From: Pardosa pseudoannulata
Lineage: Eukaryota; Arthropoda; Arachnida; Araneae; Lycosidae
DNA length: 64,000 nt
Direction: 5' to 3'
Assembly (NCBI GenBank): GCA_032207245.1
Contig: CM063498.1
Coordinates: forward strand, 90,481,348 to 90,545,347
Shown one piece after another: positions 24,614-36,081 of this stretch (position 1 is its first letter; each line of letters starts with the position of its first letter). Made by a program: the position numbers and the translations under genes. The notes below the pieces were generated by a model. It saw only the letters and a program-made list of their open reading frames with translations, ran no database searches and was not told the DNA's origin.

Positions 24614-26434
24614 TATATATATACCACTTTATGTGTACATGATATATATACATAGCTTTAGTACTGATTGCTACTAAAGAAAAAAAAAACTCAATAAAGT
24701 TTGATTCGAGACTGGAGCTAACTAAATTTGAGCCTACTATAAAATCTCTTTGCAGCAGACATCAGGCACAAGGATCTCACTAATTTTTTAGAGGTGCATG
24801 CTCTGAAGTATAAAATACGCCATCTACAGTAAACATAATCTAATTTGCCTTTGGAATGCGTCCACCATGCTACTCGTATCTAACCTATCAATAAGGTGTT
24901 GGTTATTATAAAAATATTTGAGTATTAAACCTTATGTCATTTTTTTAAATTTATTTTATTTTTGTTAAATTTCTTGGGGTGTGCATAGATACACCACGAG
25001 AGTAATTGTATTTGGATACTAAGCAAGTGTATTTGCCAATAACAAACATCATATTTTAACGTAAATTTAACCACAGTTAAACATATATTACCAAGAATAA
25101 TTAAATGAAGAGTGCTTATAGTGAAGTGAATAAATACGAAAATCAGAATATTAACTATAAAACACATCAAAGATAATTTCGTAATTCGCGGTCCGTGATT
25201 TCAGAATAAAAGTTATTGCTAAAAAAACTAATATAAGAAAGGATTAATTAGTTTTTTAAAATTTTTATCACTTTCAATTTTTAAAAACAAATGTATTCAT
25301 ACTAGAGTTTCACTGTAGTTTAAATATAATATAATGCTTTCAGTTAACTCCCAAAATAGATAGAAACATCAATGACACACAAGCCTTAATTATTATTAAA
25401 AACGGGACTCGAGCATGGCTCTATACTCTTTGATATTCAAAATATGGGTCAAAAGAATAAAAAGACATCTAGGTTTTACCATCCATTTTAATCCAGACAG
25501 CTGTTCCTCCAATGTTAACCCTCTTTTGCTTATAAAAATGCTACACTCAACAACTGCACTCGATGACGTTTAAATAAAACAAACTGACATGCTAAATAAA
25601 GAAAAATAACTCTTACATGACTAATGTTATTCATAATCCCATTCTTCACCAATCGCAAAAGACAATCAGACACGAGACATAGAGGATATATGAAAGGGAG
25701 TACGGGAGGGGTGGACCTAACCTTGACCTTTTGATTAAGCAACAAGCAACGGAACTCATTAGCGTTAATAATTTGGTGGAAATGTGGGCGAGTTTTCAGC
25801 AGAAGGTTTTCGTTTACAAGCAGCAAAAATACAATCGTAAGAGCACACACACTCTACGGGTCACGAAAAGAAAACGAATACGATGAGTGAAAAAACTGGA
25901 AGCTAAAACCAGATCAAACGTGATACTAAGACAGCAGCACAATGACATTTCAGTTTCATGTCAACCTCTTGGTTGCCAACGGAATTTTTAAATATTTTAA
26001 TTTACTTTAAATAATAATATACCCAATTAAAAAAGTACTGAAAACTGACAGGAGAAATCTTTTTTAAATAATAATAGTTAATTTGATTTTATGAAAAGAT
26101 TAATTTTGAATTTTAAGCTATTGAATTTCCTTTACGATACAATAAAAGATACAATTCTATAAAAGTTTGGGTAAAATAATTTGCTTATAGTAGCGAACTA
26201 TGATCAGCTAACTTAAATATAATCGACGATAAAGGTCTGAAGAAAATTACACACACACACATTTTCAATTCAGACAAAAAATTAAACTTAGGCATTCATG
26301 AAAGTATATTCACCTCATTGGTAACATCCTTTTTTCGGTAAATGATTTCTATTTCATGAAATATACGCAAGGCTAAAAAAGTTTTGAGCTCAAACACATT
26401 GTTTTACTAAGTAGGTTTTTCATGCAACCTATTT
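24614..26434. other. AT-rich non-coding, nothing recognised
   Basis: A 106-codon open frame on the minus strand (25530-25850) has no recognisable motif. Confidence 0.4.
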
Positions 26435-26479
26435 ACAGCAAGAATTTAGAAATTTAGAATACAGCAAGAATTTAGAAAA
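26435..26479. repeat. Short tandem repeat, 26-bp period
   Basis: ACAGCAAGAATTTAGAAA occurs at 26435 and, with one or two end changes, at 26461. Confidence 0.85.
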
Positions 26480-27454
26480 ATGGAACTGGAACAAATCTTT
26501 AAAAATAATAGCAATATAATGTAAAAGTGCATTGCGTCCATATAGGAACAACAAATTTATGGTCATATTTACATACACGTATAATTTTACTTGGTTTCAA
26601 AGAGTACGAGACAACGGCGATAAAATACAGTCTTAATAAAATATAGTAATTTTTCTATCAAGGGCAGTTAGCAGAAATATGCAAGTTCCATTGTTGACTT
26701 ATTTTTTCATTTACTTTTCTTTTCGAAACAGCAAGATTAAATATTCCTTATTTAACGTCAAATCATGTAGCAATAGCTTTTAGTATAGGTTTTCCACTCA
26801 AAAGAAAAAGAATAAATGAAAGAAAGAAATTAACAAGAAGGTTCTCAAAACCCTGAAGTAACAATAAATTAATGCTGTCGTGTCCGCCTAGGCTTAGTTC
26901 GTTTGAGATCATTACGAAAGAAAATGAAAATATCCGTAGGCTGATTTCGATAACTGCACCCACAGAAAGCTTATAATTTATGAAGATTCTAGCACAGTAG
27001 ACGAAAATATAAAGAAAAAAAAAAAAAGCTTTCACTACTTATCCACAGCACTAGGATATATTTTGTTCGTACCCCAAAAAGACAAAGATAATACTGGTGT
27101 TTTACCGAAGAGTGAGCTGTTAGGAAAATTTTAATGTCTGGCTATGACTAATACACACAGAAATAAAGAAAAAAAAAGAAAGAAAAAGATAAATAATTTA
27201 AAAATCTGTTAAATAATGATTTTATACAAAGTAAACTTGAAAATATGTGCATTCAAGATGTCTGCTACTTAACTAGATATTTAAGAACTAAAACATTTTA
27301 ATCTGTCCAAAAATTTTAAGTAAAATATTAAATAAAATAATAATTGCAACAATATCCTTTTCCAGTATAAACAAAATAAAATATCAAAATCTGTATACAA
27401 GGAAGGAAAAATAATTGTGCCGGAATACGGCATAAAATGCAAAGCCAACATAAA
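26480..27454. other. AT-rich non-coding, nothing recognised
   Basis: A-rich purine runs near 27160-27190. No other feature. Confidence 0.4.
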
Positions 27455-27643
27455 GACCTTACCACACGTCAACCTGTACTCGTTGAAAAAGAAACAGATT
27501 CTGCTTATGATTCATTTTCCACCATGAAAAATATATGGATTTCTCGTGTGATAGCGAAATATCCGCACATTTTCATCGGAAACAAAAATCATAAATTGAA
27601 TCCGTTGTTTTTTCAACGCATACAGATTAACGTGTGGTAAGGC
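27455..27643. repeat. Inverted repeat with ~36-bp arms
   Basis: ACCTTACCACACGTCAACCT through CGTTGAAAAA (27455-27490) is the reverse complement, with about five differences, of the sequence at 27608-27643 (TTTTTCAACGCATACAG through CGTGTGGTAAGGC). The spacer is about 117 bp. The right arm is also the start of the tandem unit that follows. The pair could be the terminal repeats of a small element or a foldback. Confidence 0.8.
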
Positions 27644-28087
27644 TTTAAAATACGCACAAATAGTAAGAGAAAGTACGAAGGCAGCTATTTCGTTGATTTG
27701 AAAATCCAGTGTAAAAGCATACTGTCTGCAAGTTACTGCACTGCTTTTACTTGCAGTGCTTTTTACAAGCATCTAAGAAATGAAAGCAAGCATTTACGAT
27801 TGTAAAAGAACTCGCGGTGAGAATACAACTCACTCGAAGTTTCGACACAATTGTCTGCATACAGATTAACGTGTGGTAAGGCTTTAAAATACGCACGAAT
27901 AGTAAAAGAAAATACGAAAGCAGCTATTTCGTTGATTTGAAAATCCAGTGTAAAAGCAAAGTTACTGAACTGCTTTTACTTGCAGTGCTTTTTACAAGCA
28001 TCTAAGAAATGAAAGCAAGCATTTACGATTGTAAAAGAACTCGCGGTGAGAATACAGCTCGCTCGAAGATTCGACACAAATGTCTGC
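27618..28087. repeat. Tandem duplication, 239-bp period, with internal hairpin words
   Basis: The unit starting GCATACAGATTAACGTGTGG at 27618 is repeated from 27857, with high identity and an ~8-bp deletion. Each unit carries GTAAAAGCA and TGCTTTTAC as inverted words around its middle. Just after the second unit, GTACTTTCTCTTACTAT (28087-28103) is the reverse complement of a unit-1 phrase at 27659-27675. GAGCCTTACTAAACGTTG follows it and resembles an inverted unit start. The region is thus partly palindromic at a larger scale. Confidence 0.85.
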
Positions 28088-28129
28088 GTACTTTCTCTTA
28101 CTATATGAGCCTTACTAAACGTTGCTTTG

Positions 28130-28840
28130 CATTTTACGCTACATTCTAAATCTATGTTACTTTCTATCTGTAGTAAAACCTCAAAGAAAAGAATATAGGT
28201 AAAGATTTTAAAAAGATACAGTTGTAGTTTCACTTTAAACAGTGTTACAGAGCATTGACAACTTTTCTCTGTAAAATGTGATCGATTTGAAGAAATTAGA
28301 CAGAATTTCTCCGACGAAAAAAAGGTTGAGAATTTACTAGAATATAAAAAGATGTAATGGGATTCTGTTCACTATATATTACTTATTTATTTGTATGCCC
28401 TATCTTATTACATAAAAATGTGTGTGCGCATATATACGCACACTAAAGCGTGAGCTGCATATAATGGATATTCAGCTTTGGTTTGAAAAATAGATTACAG
28501 TTTTAGAAATATTTTCTATTATTGTGAAAAGACTAATACCTTGAAACAGTTTTAAATAAATAGCTACACGAAAAGTTCGCAACTTAAATTCATACATAAC
28601 TAAAACTTAAAAAAAGCCCCCGCTCGTCTGAAAGACGCTCTAAACCACGCGATAACTATCGATATAAAAAAAAGCAAAATAAAAAATTAAATTAAATTTT
28701 CCGGATATTGACTCTTACTTTTAATTTAAAATTGGGATACCTTAAAACGGATCTAATAATCTAATACCAAACACGACAAAATCCATTACAGTTTTCTTTA
28801 TTTTTTTTTACCTTCCTAATTTTTCTTTCTCATCACATGA
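28130..28840. other. AT-rich non-coding, nothing recognised
   Basis: No coding or repeat signal that I could support. It ends in a pyrimidine-rich tract leading to the next block. Confidence 0.4.
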
Positions 28841-29115
28841 TCTTTGCAGGCTTGCGGAGATCATTTCACCGATGATGGAATAAGTAGAAAAACACACGCA
28901 CTGAATGGTAAATCTGCCAGCTGCATGCTGCATGAACGGTGGGTAAACCCTCCCACCCAGAACGGATCACTATCGAATCGCAATCAGCGACCCATACCTG
29001 CTTTCACACGCACGCTCTGCAGGTGTTTCGCGAGCACGCCGTTGCCCCGCCGTGTCTGCAGGTCGGCCAAATACACGCTGCATTTCAATGCATTAAAAGA
29101 AGAAAAGGGGGAAAA
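28841..29115 (+). other. Less AT-rich block preceded by an acceptor-like tract; possible non-coding exon or regulatory element
   Basis: A T/C-rich stretch (28794-28832) is followed by TGATCTTTGCAG ending at 28850, which looks like a 3' splice site. The next ~260 bp are clearly richer in G+C, with several CpG (TTTCGCGAGCACGCCG) and two CTGCAGGT words. A 91-codon frame runs through it, but its product is unlike any family I know. Alternatives are an enhancer or a decayed element. Confidence 0.35.
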
Positions 29116-29726
29116 CTGAACTAGAGGATGATTGTAAAATGAAATATATATATATATCTAAATTTGAAAAAAAAATAAATAAATAAAAACAATCAAATCA
29201 AAGATTAGCCGGGGACTTCTTTGGAAGTAATTCGTGACACACCGCGTACAGCACATTAACTTGATTGTTCTGCTTCGTGAAAGAATGTGGGACAATCTTC
29301 ATTCGAATTTAAATATTTCAATGTAGAGAACACAAAATGAGAATAAAAAAGAAAGTATTTAATTTCTATTTCGCACGTTAGAAGTCAATATTGTTTCGAT
29401 TTGCGTCTGCAACTTTGAGATACAGTCGGATACCTTGGTATATTATACAATTAGAAAACAATATTCGAGAACATTAAGTCAAAAATAGCTTTTTAACAAA
29501 TTAAGAAGAAAAGGGTAAATGTTTTTAAATCAGTATGCAATATTTCAGCGATTATATATTACAGATGCCTTATGTATTAATCCAGAAAGTAGCACATAAG
29601 AAATTTTATAAACGTGGTAAAGACAGCAGAATTTTGTCAGCAAAAATTTACTAAAGAATATAATAAACAATAGTCTTCAATTTCATGCAATATTTAATAT
29701 AACAGGAGATCAAACCCGAAACATAG

Positions 29727-29763
<37 letters not shown>

Positions 29764-32199
29764 CAATATGAATTCAATAGTAAAGCGCATAGTGAAGCAT
29801 GAGTTTATCACAGTATGGAGCACGTCTTTGAGCGAACGTGGTGCAATTTTGTCAACGAAATTCTCAGAAAACGCAAGCTATAACCAACTACGTGTAGTGT
29901 ATGTTTAGTATATTTGAAACCAGACGTCCCAAAAAATGAAAGTGCATTTATGCCTAGTGACCAAAGATCAGCTTGAATTGATCTATAATAAATCTAATAG
30001 CTATTCAAAGATACCAATAATAATAAAAAAAAAAAACTGTCAGCTCCAAGTGCACAGCAAAAGTCGAATTTAATTTGTCTATCAAGCGGCGACTTCAAAT
30101 TATTTTTTAAGTTTAATTAGTTATTCCCTTCTAATATTTTTTTACTTTTGTTCTCTAATAAACCGCGATGTATCAATATACTTCTTAAATTATCTATGTT
30201 TAACAAACAATTTAAAATCCCCATAATTCTTACAATTATTTACTTTTAAAGTCAAAGATGTGAAAAGACAAATTTGGTCTAAATAGTTATTTTCAAAACC
30301 GCAGTAGAAATAGTGTTAAGTCTACGGCAGCTAAACTTTTCTTACAGGTATTATTCATACTACTTTATTATACAATAATGACAAGTCATTCTGAAGGTTA
30401 CGTAAGAATGTTAATGAACTGTTTTCATTAAACACGTAAAGTTGTTTATAATGAATATTTATAAACAAGTGACATCCTAACTCACTCACTCACTCTTACA
30501 CACCCACTCATAAGAATTAGATAAAGTGGGTCGAATAATTAGGTAAAATAACACAGGCATTCTTTATCCCATATGTGTATACAAATACAAAGAACAAACT
30601 TTCTCGTGGAGTTCTCTTACACTAAAAAATTATCTTAAATTACCTTTGACCTCGAGTCTATTAAACCTATAACTCTCCAAAGAGTAGATAGATATACCAT
30701 CCATTCATGTTGATCCTTAGACAAAAATAAGATCTGGTCACTCAATGCATGAATGAATGTTGTTATTGTAGTCATTCTAAATATTTATACACCATGGTCA
30801 TTAGTTTTCTGATTTTATAATGATAATAATTTTTTGGTCTCAGCGAAATTCGCGATTTAAAGTAGCGGTTTTGCTCTCCTTATAGAGGTAAAAATAGTGT
30901 CATAGATCTTGTGCAAAGTTAAAATTTTGGTGGCTTGAAATCTTTTCCCTTTTTAACAAGGGTGGAGAAATAAAGTTAAGGATTATGGATTGCTTCACTT
31001 CTAGTTAAAAATAGTGAAGTAAGTAATAGTTAAGCCCGGTAGGAAAAAGAAATTTGCAAGTTCTTGTAAAAAGATTAAAATAACTATACAAATCTCTATT
31101 ACTAATATTTATTGATACAGACTGAATATCCACCATAAAACAACAATTCACCGTAAAAATTTTACTTTTTTTAAAAAAAAATTTTAAATATTTAACTCTA
31201 ACGGTAACCGGATACCAGAATTTAAAAAATTAGGTCAAATAGTTTAATAATTTCCAGAAAAAATGCTGCGTATTTTCATGATTAAAATAAAGATTAAACA
31301 TTTTATTTTAACAACGTGAATCAAAAGTTTGATTTGGGATTCCTCAATTACCTTCTGACTGCTCAATCTTTTTTAGAATCCAATTCCTTGACAAAAAATT
31401 TTTTTCATTAATACTTCAAATACACACGTATCAGAGAATTAAAAAAACCTGAGTTTGAAAGTTGATTTTGTGATGATTTAGAAAATGGGTGTAAGATTGG
31501 TGGTACGCGGGCAGTATGCAGAAGTACCAATTCGTAATGAATTTTGTTTTGTTTTTCTTAAGAGAAGAAAAGATCTTCAAAATAACAGAATTCAACCAAA
31601 AATATAAAATGATTTTTTGCTCTGAAAAAAAAAGTCAAGTTAGGTATAAGCTTTATTATGACATTTTTTTAATAACATAATTATTTTACTTTACTGAGAA
31701 GTGGAGTTTTTTTAATCATACACTCTTATTTTTAACTTTTAAACTTTGACAACTAAATTAGTAATTTCAAAATGTTTCAGGTGCATTACTTTTATGTATT
31801 TCTTATTGAAAATTGTCTATTAATGTGTTTATAATTGAATAGGTGTGCTTAAAAAACAGTATTTTCTCGAGTTACAAGGGTAGTTTTAATACCATGAAAT
31901 GGTAAAAAAAAATAGTTTACTGAAACATTGCATAACTTAAAATAATTGTGATATATAAATAATATTTAATGCAAGTAAAAACTGATACCCAGTTTTTATT
32001 TCTATACAAATTCTAAAGATAAAATGAAAAATAAAAGCCTCTGGTTTGTATTTTGTTCTCTAGGAACATTTTTAAGGAATATTGTCGGAAGACAATTTTT
32101 ATCAAACTCCATTTTAATCAAAAATTATTTTCTATTAAATTTTTGTGTCTTGTATATGTCAAATTATACTCTATATATTCTCGTTATAAGAATATCGTT

Positions 32200-32235
<36 letters not shown>

Positions 32236-32681
32236 TTGAACATCACTTGTATCCTTAAGTTTCATGAGTTGATAAACTTTTGTAATAAAGTCAAAATTTT
32301 CTAAAATTTATGAGTCTGGACTTTTGTGTTATTTTCAATGGACACTTGGCCCGTAAAGTGAGTTTGATACCACAGATTTTAAATACAACTTCATCATCTC
32401 TGACTAATGCTTAGAGACTATTTCATGGAATAAATCAAACGTTAAAGTATAAGTAAACCTACTATAACATTTAGAAATTCGTAAAATAATATTTATTCTT
32501 TTTTATAACGTTCTACAAATTGTAATTGGCTCTATATTAATTTTAGACTTACTGACTTTTGCTTGAACGACGACATTTCGTAACAAAGATTTTTATTTGA
32601 CTAAAATTTGATTCAAGAACTAAATATTGTAGAAAATGCATAATCGACTGTTAATAACTGAAAGATGTGGGGGAAATGGTA
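29116..32681. other. AT-rich non-coding with long T runs
   Basis: T runs lie at about 29731-29758 and 32200-32232, with (CTCA)n-like units near 30480-30500. Nothing else was recognised. The T runs could be retroposon tails in minus orientation, but no bodies were found. Confidence 0.4.
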
Positions 32682-33055
32682 GGTTTTGTTTGATTTGATT
32701 TGGAACGTTTTTAAGGCATACTGTTTTGCTACACGAGGGCTGATGACACCCAGACCAATTGTTTAACCCCTTTGCGACCAACGTTTCGTATACGCGATGC
32801 AGTGATTTCACTCTTATTAGTCCAACGTTGCCTCAACGCGATGACCTCCGGTGGATATTGAGAAACCTGCGTCGCATATGCGTAATAGGAGATCTGAACG
32901 TCTTATTTTAATTTTTACTCGTATACCTTTTACGTGCTTGTCCACAAGGGATTAAATCCGATTGTGAACAGCTACGAGCATCCATGTATCGAACCCACTA
33001 ACTGTGGTACTAAAGAGCAGCTACTTACCCATTCGATCATCGCCCGGCCCGCAAA
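32682..33055 (-). mobile_element. tRNA-derived SINE, about 374 bp, near full length
   Basis: Read on the minus strand, the element starts with GGGCCGGGCGATGATCGAAT at about 33050. An A-box-like GATGATCGAATGGG follows, and GGGTTCGATACATGG (32982-32996), a good B-box-like sequence, lies about 40 bp further on. These are the two internal RNA polymerase III promoter elements of a tRNA-type head. A unique body of about 230 bp follows. The 3' region (TCAGCCCTCGTGTAGCAAAA, CAGTATGCC) is shared with the fragments at 5952 and 36002. It ends in CAAAT-type repeats. No open frame is expected. Confidence 0.75.
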
Positions 33056-35452
33056 AACATATATTAAGTTGTCAGGGGGATAAAAGCTAGGGTTAATTCT
33101 TAGGTACTATGAATGCACTTTTAATGGGAACACAATCTGAGAGGTAAGAACTGGTACAGGATTCTGCATGAAGTCTTCAGCTTCAACATTACCTATAATA
33201 CGTCATAAATTTTAAATATGCATTAAGGAAAATACTAATTAGCTATTAAATGAAGAATGAAGTCCAGAAGTAATCAATGCACACTCAGTCATCAAGTTCG
33301 TAACCATCATCGCACATAAAAAGTAATTATCTGCGCCTAAAACAGGTCGGCTGACAGGCTAATTAATTGGACTTGCTTGTTTATCAGTTAAGGCATGGTG
33401 CCAGAGAATCCCAGTACCACAGCGCCATGTCCACAAATAAGACAGGTCAAACTCGGAGTCAAGGAATAACGTAGAATACTGGTCAAGGCTAACACGGTGC
33501 GCAGTGAAGTAGCCGGTGTACCACAATGCTTCAATTAAGATTAATTGGACTTTTCGCAAATGGCAAAGCGTGGGGTGCATATAAATCATTTGGTATTCGG
33601 AGCAGCTGTTGGGATAAATGTTCATCATCAAGACTGTCCACTCTAAAGAATGTCCAAAAAAGATACAAGCAAACGAGTTCTGAATAGAATGCTTAAATAT
33701 GCACAAACAGCGTCGTTAAACTTGAAATTACGATAACCGGTCGAGAGTTTTAATAACATAACAAAAAAAATTCATTAAATCAAAGCTATAATTAATACCG
33801 GTGAATCTTGATTGCTATGTAAAATAAGTCTTCAGAGAATTATCTTCCTCGGAGATAATAGCAACTATGGTAAAGCTGTTTTCTAAGCCTATCGAAACAT
33901 TAGACACAAAATGAGTAAATATTATTTTGGAAGATCTGATCTTTCGCAAGGAAGAAAATAAAATATTTAAAAGAGAATTTATTACAGTAAATTTAACAAG
34001 TAGAAGTCAATAAACCTTCATCTTTATACAAAGATCAAACTCGTGTTACACTTCATATTATAAGAGTCGTCTACTCTTCCAATAAGTTTCTTCTTATTGG
34101 AACATATTGGGCACTTCAATTAAAATTCAGCTGGAGATATTCGGAAAATCAAATCTCAACATGATTTTAATATCTACATCTTAAAGCTATATATACGTAT
34201 ATATACATACTATTAACCTTAATCTAACAACAATAAACTAAATTTACAGAAGTGAATCTATTTAGCAATTATGATATAATCAGTAACATTAGCTGCGGAG
34301 CCCAGTGTTATAATGTGTCATTTCCAGGGACAGATTATGTGAGGTCACGTGGCACATGCCCAACCTTATCTACAGAAAAATGAGAAATTTCAAGTCTCGC
34401 GGGTGACGGAGAGCTCTGGGAAGTTTTAAATTCTAATAGGTTGAAATTTTAAAGTAGAATCTTTCACCTTTCACACATCCATAACAACAGTAACTATTAA
34501 TAAAAAATGTAAAAAATTGTATGAACTCCAAAAGTATAAATCATATAATTTTTTACTGAATTCTTTAGAGGTTATTCATCATATTCTTTAAATATAAATT
34601 TGCATTCCTAATCTTACACTTTTTTGGTAAAGATGGGATAGAGGGTCTTTTTTTCTTCCTTCCTCCTCCAGACTACAGAAGCATTAAGAAATGGTATAAA
34701 TGGATCCTAAGGGTTTATTTTATTTAAGAATTATATTTATTATCTCTATCATATAGTCTTGAGCAACATAAAATAGTTTAACGTTTCATCATTTTGTCGT
34801 GCACAATATATACGAGTTGAATATCTTTGCAATTAAAGTTCGCGATAAAAAGTTTATAAAATACAAGTATAAACACTAATGGCAATAAACTTCCCAAAAA
34901 TTTTAAGTATTAAAAAGATATATAACTTAAAGATATATAGATATATACAGATCTACTTGGTATAAAAGGGAATTCGAATCATTTAACCAATCAATCTTTA
35001 ACCAGTTTAAAAAGTTCTTTAACTTGATGCTGGTTGACAATAAATAAAAGAAATACTAACAAAAAAATAAATTTATGCGTTAAAATCAATCCTCTAATTG
35101 TTTTACACATAAGAGAATTAAAAATAATTTCAGTTTAATAAAATTTATTTGATTTATATCGGAAAGAGATGCATCAAAATAAAAGCTTTGAAGTATTCTG
35201 TGAGAATATTATGAATTTTTTTTTTAAATATTAAAATTTACCTCAGTTAAAACAGAAAATACAGGAGCTCAAAAATTTAAATCAAACAGACGACGGTTAG
35301 GCAGAATGAGGAATTTGCACATGTGGGGGATTCGAACAACTTAGTGTTTTTCTGATAATTTCAGACTCGTAGATTCCAAAAATGTTCTCAAAAATGTAAA
35401 AAACTGGGTCCATCATTTAAAAAATTAATTTTAAAGTTAAGCGAAAATCACG
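33056..35452. other. Non-coding; holds the window's longest open frame
   Basis: The minus-strand frame at 33359-33706 (115 codons) has no recognisable domain, signal peptide or splice context. A CACGTG E-box lies at 34352 in a slightly less AT-rich patch (34290-34440). No gene is supported. Confidence 0.35.
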
Positions 35453-35488
35453 TGACATCAAAACGCTCCGTGATTGGTTGTGATGTCA
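35453..35488 (+). promoter_or_regulatory. Promoter-like module: paired CRE-like half sites with inverted CCAAT
   Basis: TGACATCA (35453-35460) and its exact reverse complement TGATGTCA (35481-35488) bracket GATTGGTTG, an inverted CCAAT box. The module lies about 170-200 bp upstream of the start codon at 35655, a plausible distance for a proximal promoter. Both half sites resemble the CREB/ATF site TGACGTCA. No TATA box or transcription start can be assigned. Confidence 0.4.
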
Positions 35489-35654
35489 ACGTTCATTCAG
35501 ACCAATATTTTTGTATTGCTTTTAATCGCGCACTATTTTCCGATTTTGTTTTTGCAAGTGCCTGAAATTTTCTAGCTATCAAAATTTATTTTTATTTAAA
35601 CCTGAAAGTTTATTTTATCTATCTAGATAGCTTAGTTATCTCAATTTGTCATAA

Positions 35655-35788
35655 ATGTCTCTTCTACCTGGATTTACCAAAGGACAATCAGACAACCTCC
35701 CGAAAATTGACAGAATGTCAATGTTTTCTTTCTTGGCAAAAAACCCGGATTTTATGGGAGCAGAAATACGAGGAATTAAAACCCAAAG
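35655..35788 (+). CDS. First coding exon resembling a SWIM/YqaJ-type invertebrate multicopy protein (partial)
   Basis: The frame starts at an ATG in the context ATAAATGTC and codes 44 whole residues. It begins MSLLPGFTKG, has NLPKID at 14-19 and NPDFMGAEIRGIKTQ at 30-44. It stops at AG|GTATGT (35787-35792), a strong splice donor that splits the codon for an arginine (phase 2). From memory, this N-terminus resembles a large uncharacterised invertebrate family whose later part carries a Cys/His-rich SWIM-like region and, in many members, a YqaJ-type exonuclease domain. Many such copies travel with mobile elements. The later exons were not found by eye; the next 290 bp are AT-rich, then a SINE tail and a MITE follow. 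It may be a first exon with distant partners or a stranded relic. Read-through past the donor gives Phe/Tyr-rich, non-protein-like sequence. Confidence 0.5.
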
Positions 35789-36001
35789 GTATGTAAAATC
35801 ATTTATATTTTTTTTCCAATTTTACTTAACATGTATTAATACTTTATTCATGCTAAACACAGCTCTTTTGCTTGTAAACCCAAACAAGTCAAATAAATAT
35901 ACATATATCATATACACACTCACTTGTAGTAGCATCGTTTTTTATAAATAGAGACGGATGTAATATTAAAATAGAAATTTGAGGAGGTATTTATTGTGAG
36001 A
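35789..36001. other. Putative intron start, AT-rich
   Basis: It begins GTATGT after the exon. No acceptor followed by a convincing coding frame was seen before the SINE fragment. Confidence 0.35.
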
Positions 36002-36060
36002 CCGGTCTCATTAGCCTTCGTGTTGCAAAAAGTAGACCGTAGCTTTCCAAAACCAAACCA
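36002..36060 (+). mobile_element. SINE 3' tail fragment, copy 2
   Basis: CCGGTCTCATTAGCCTTCGT, then TGTTGCAAAAAGTA and CCAAAACCAAACCAA, matches the fragment at 5952-6020 over almost its whole length. The tRNA-like head is missing. It lies 21 bp before the long-TIR element at 36082. Confidence 0.7.
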
Positions 36061-36081
36061 ATTCTTAGATATTTTAAATAT

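Noticed and set aside
25530..25850. 106-codon minus-strand frame
   Set aside because: No recognisable domain, and the flanks are AT-rich without splice sites of note.
29731..29758. Poly-T run as the tail of a minus-strand retroposon
   Set aside because: No recognisable SINE or LINE body lies next to it, and no flanking target duplication was seen.
33359..33706. Longest open frame (115 codons, minus strand)
   Set aside because: No family resemblance, signal peptide, repeat or splice context was seen. In 64 kb read in six frames, one frame of this length is expected by chance.
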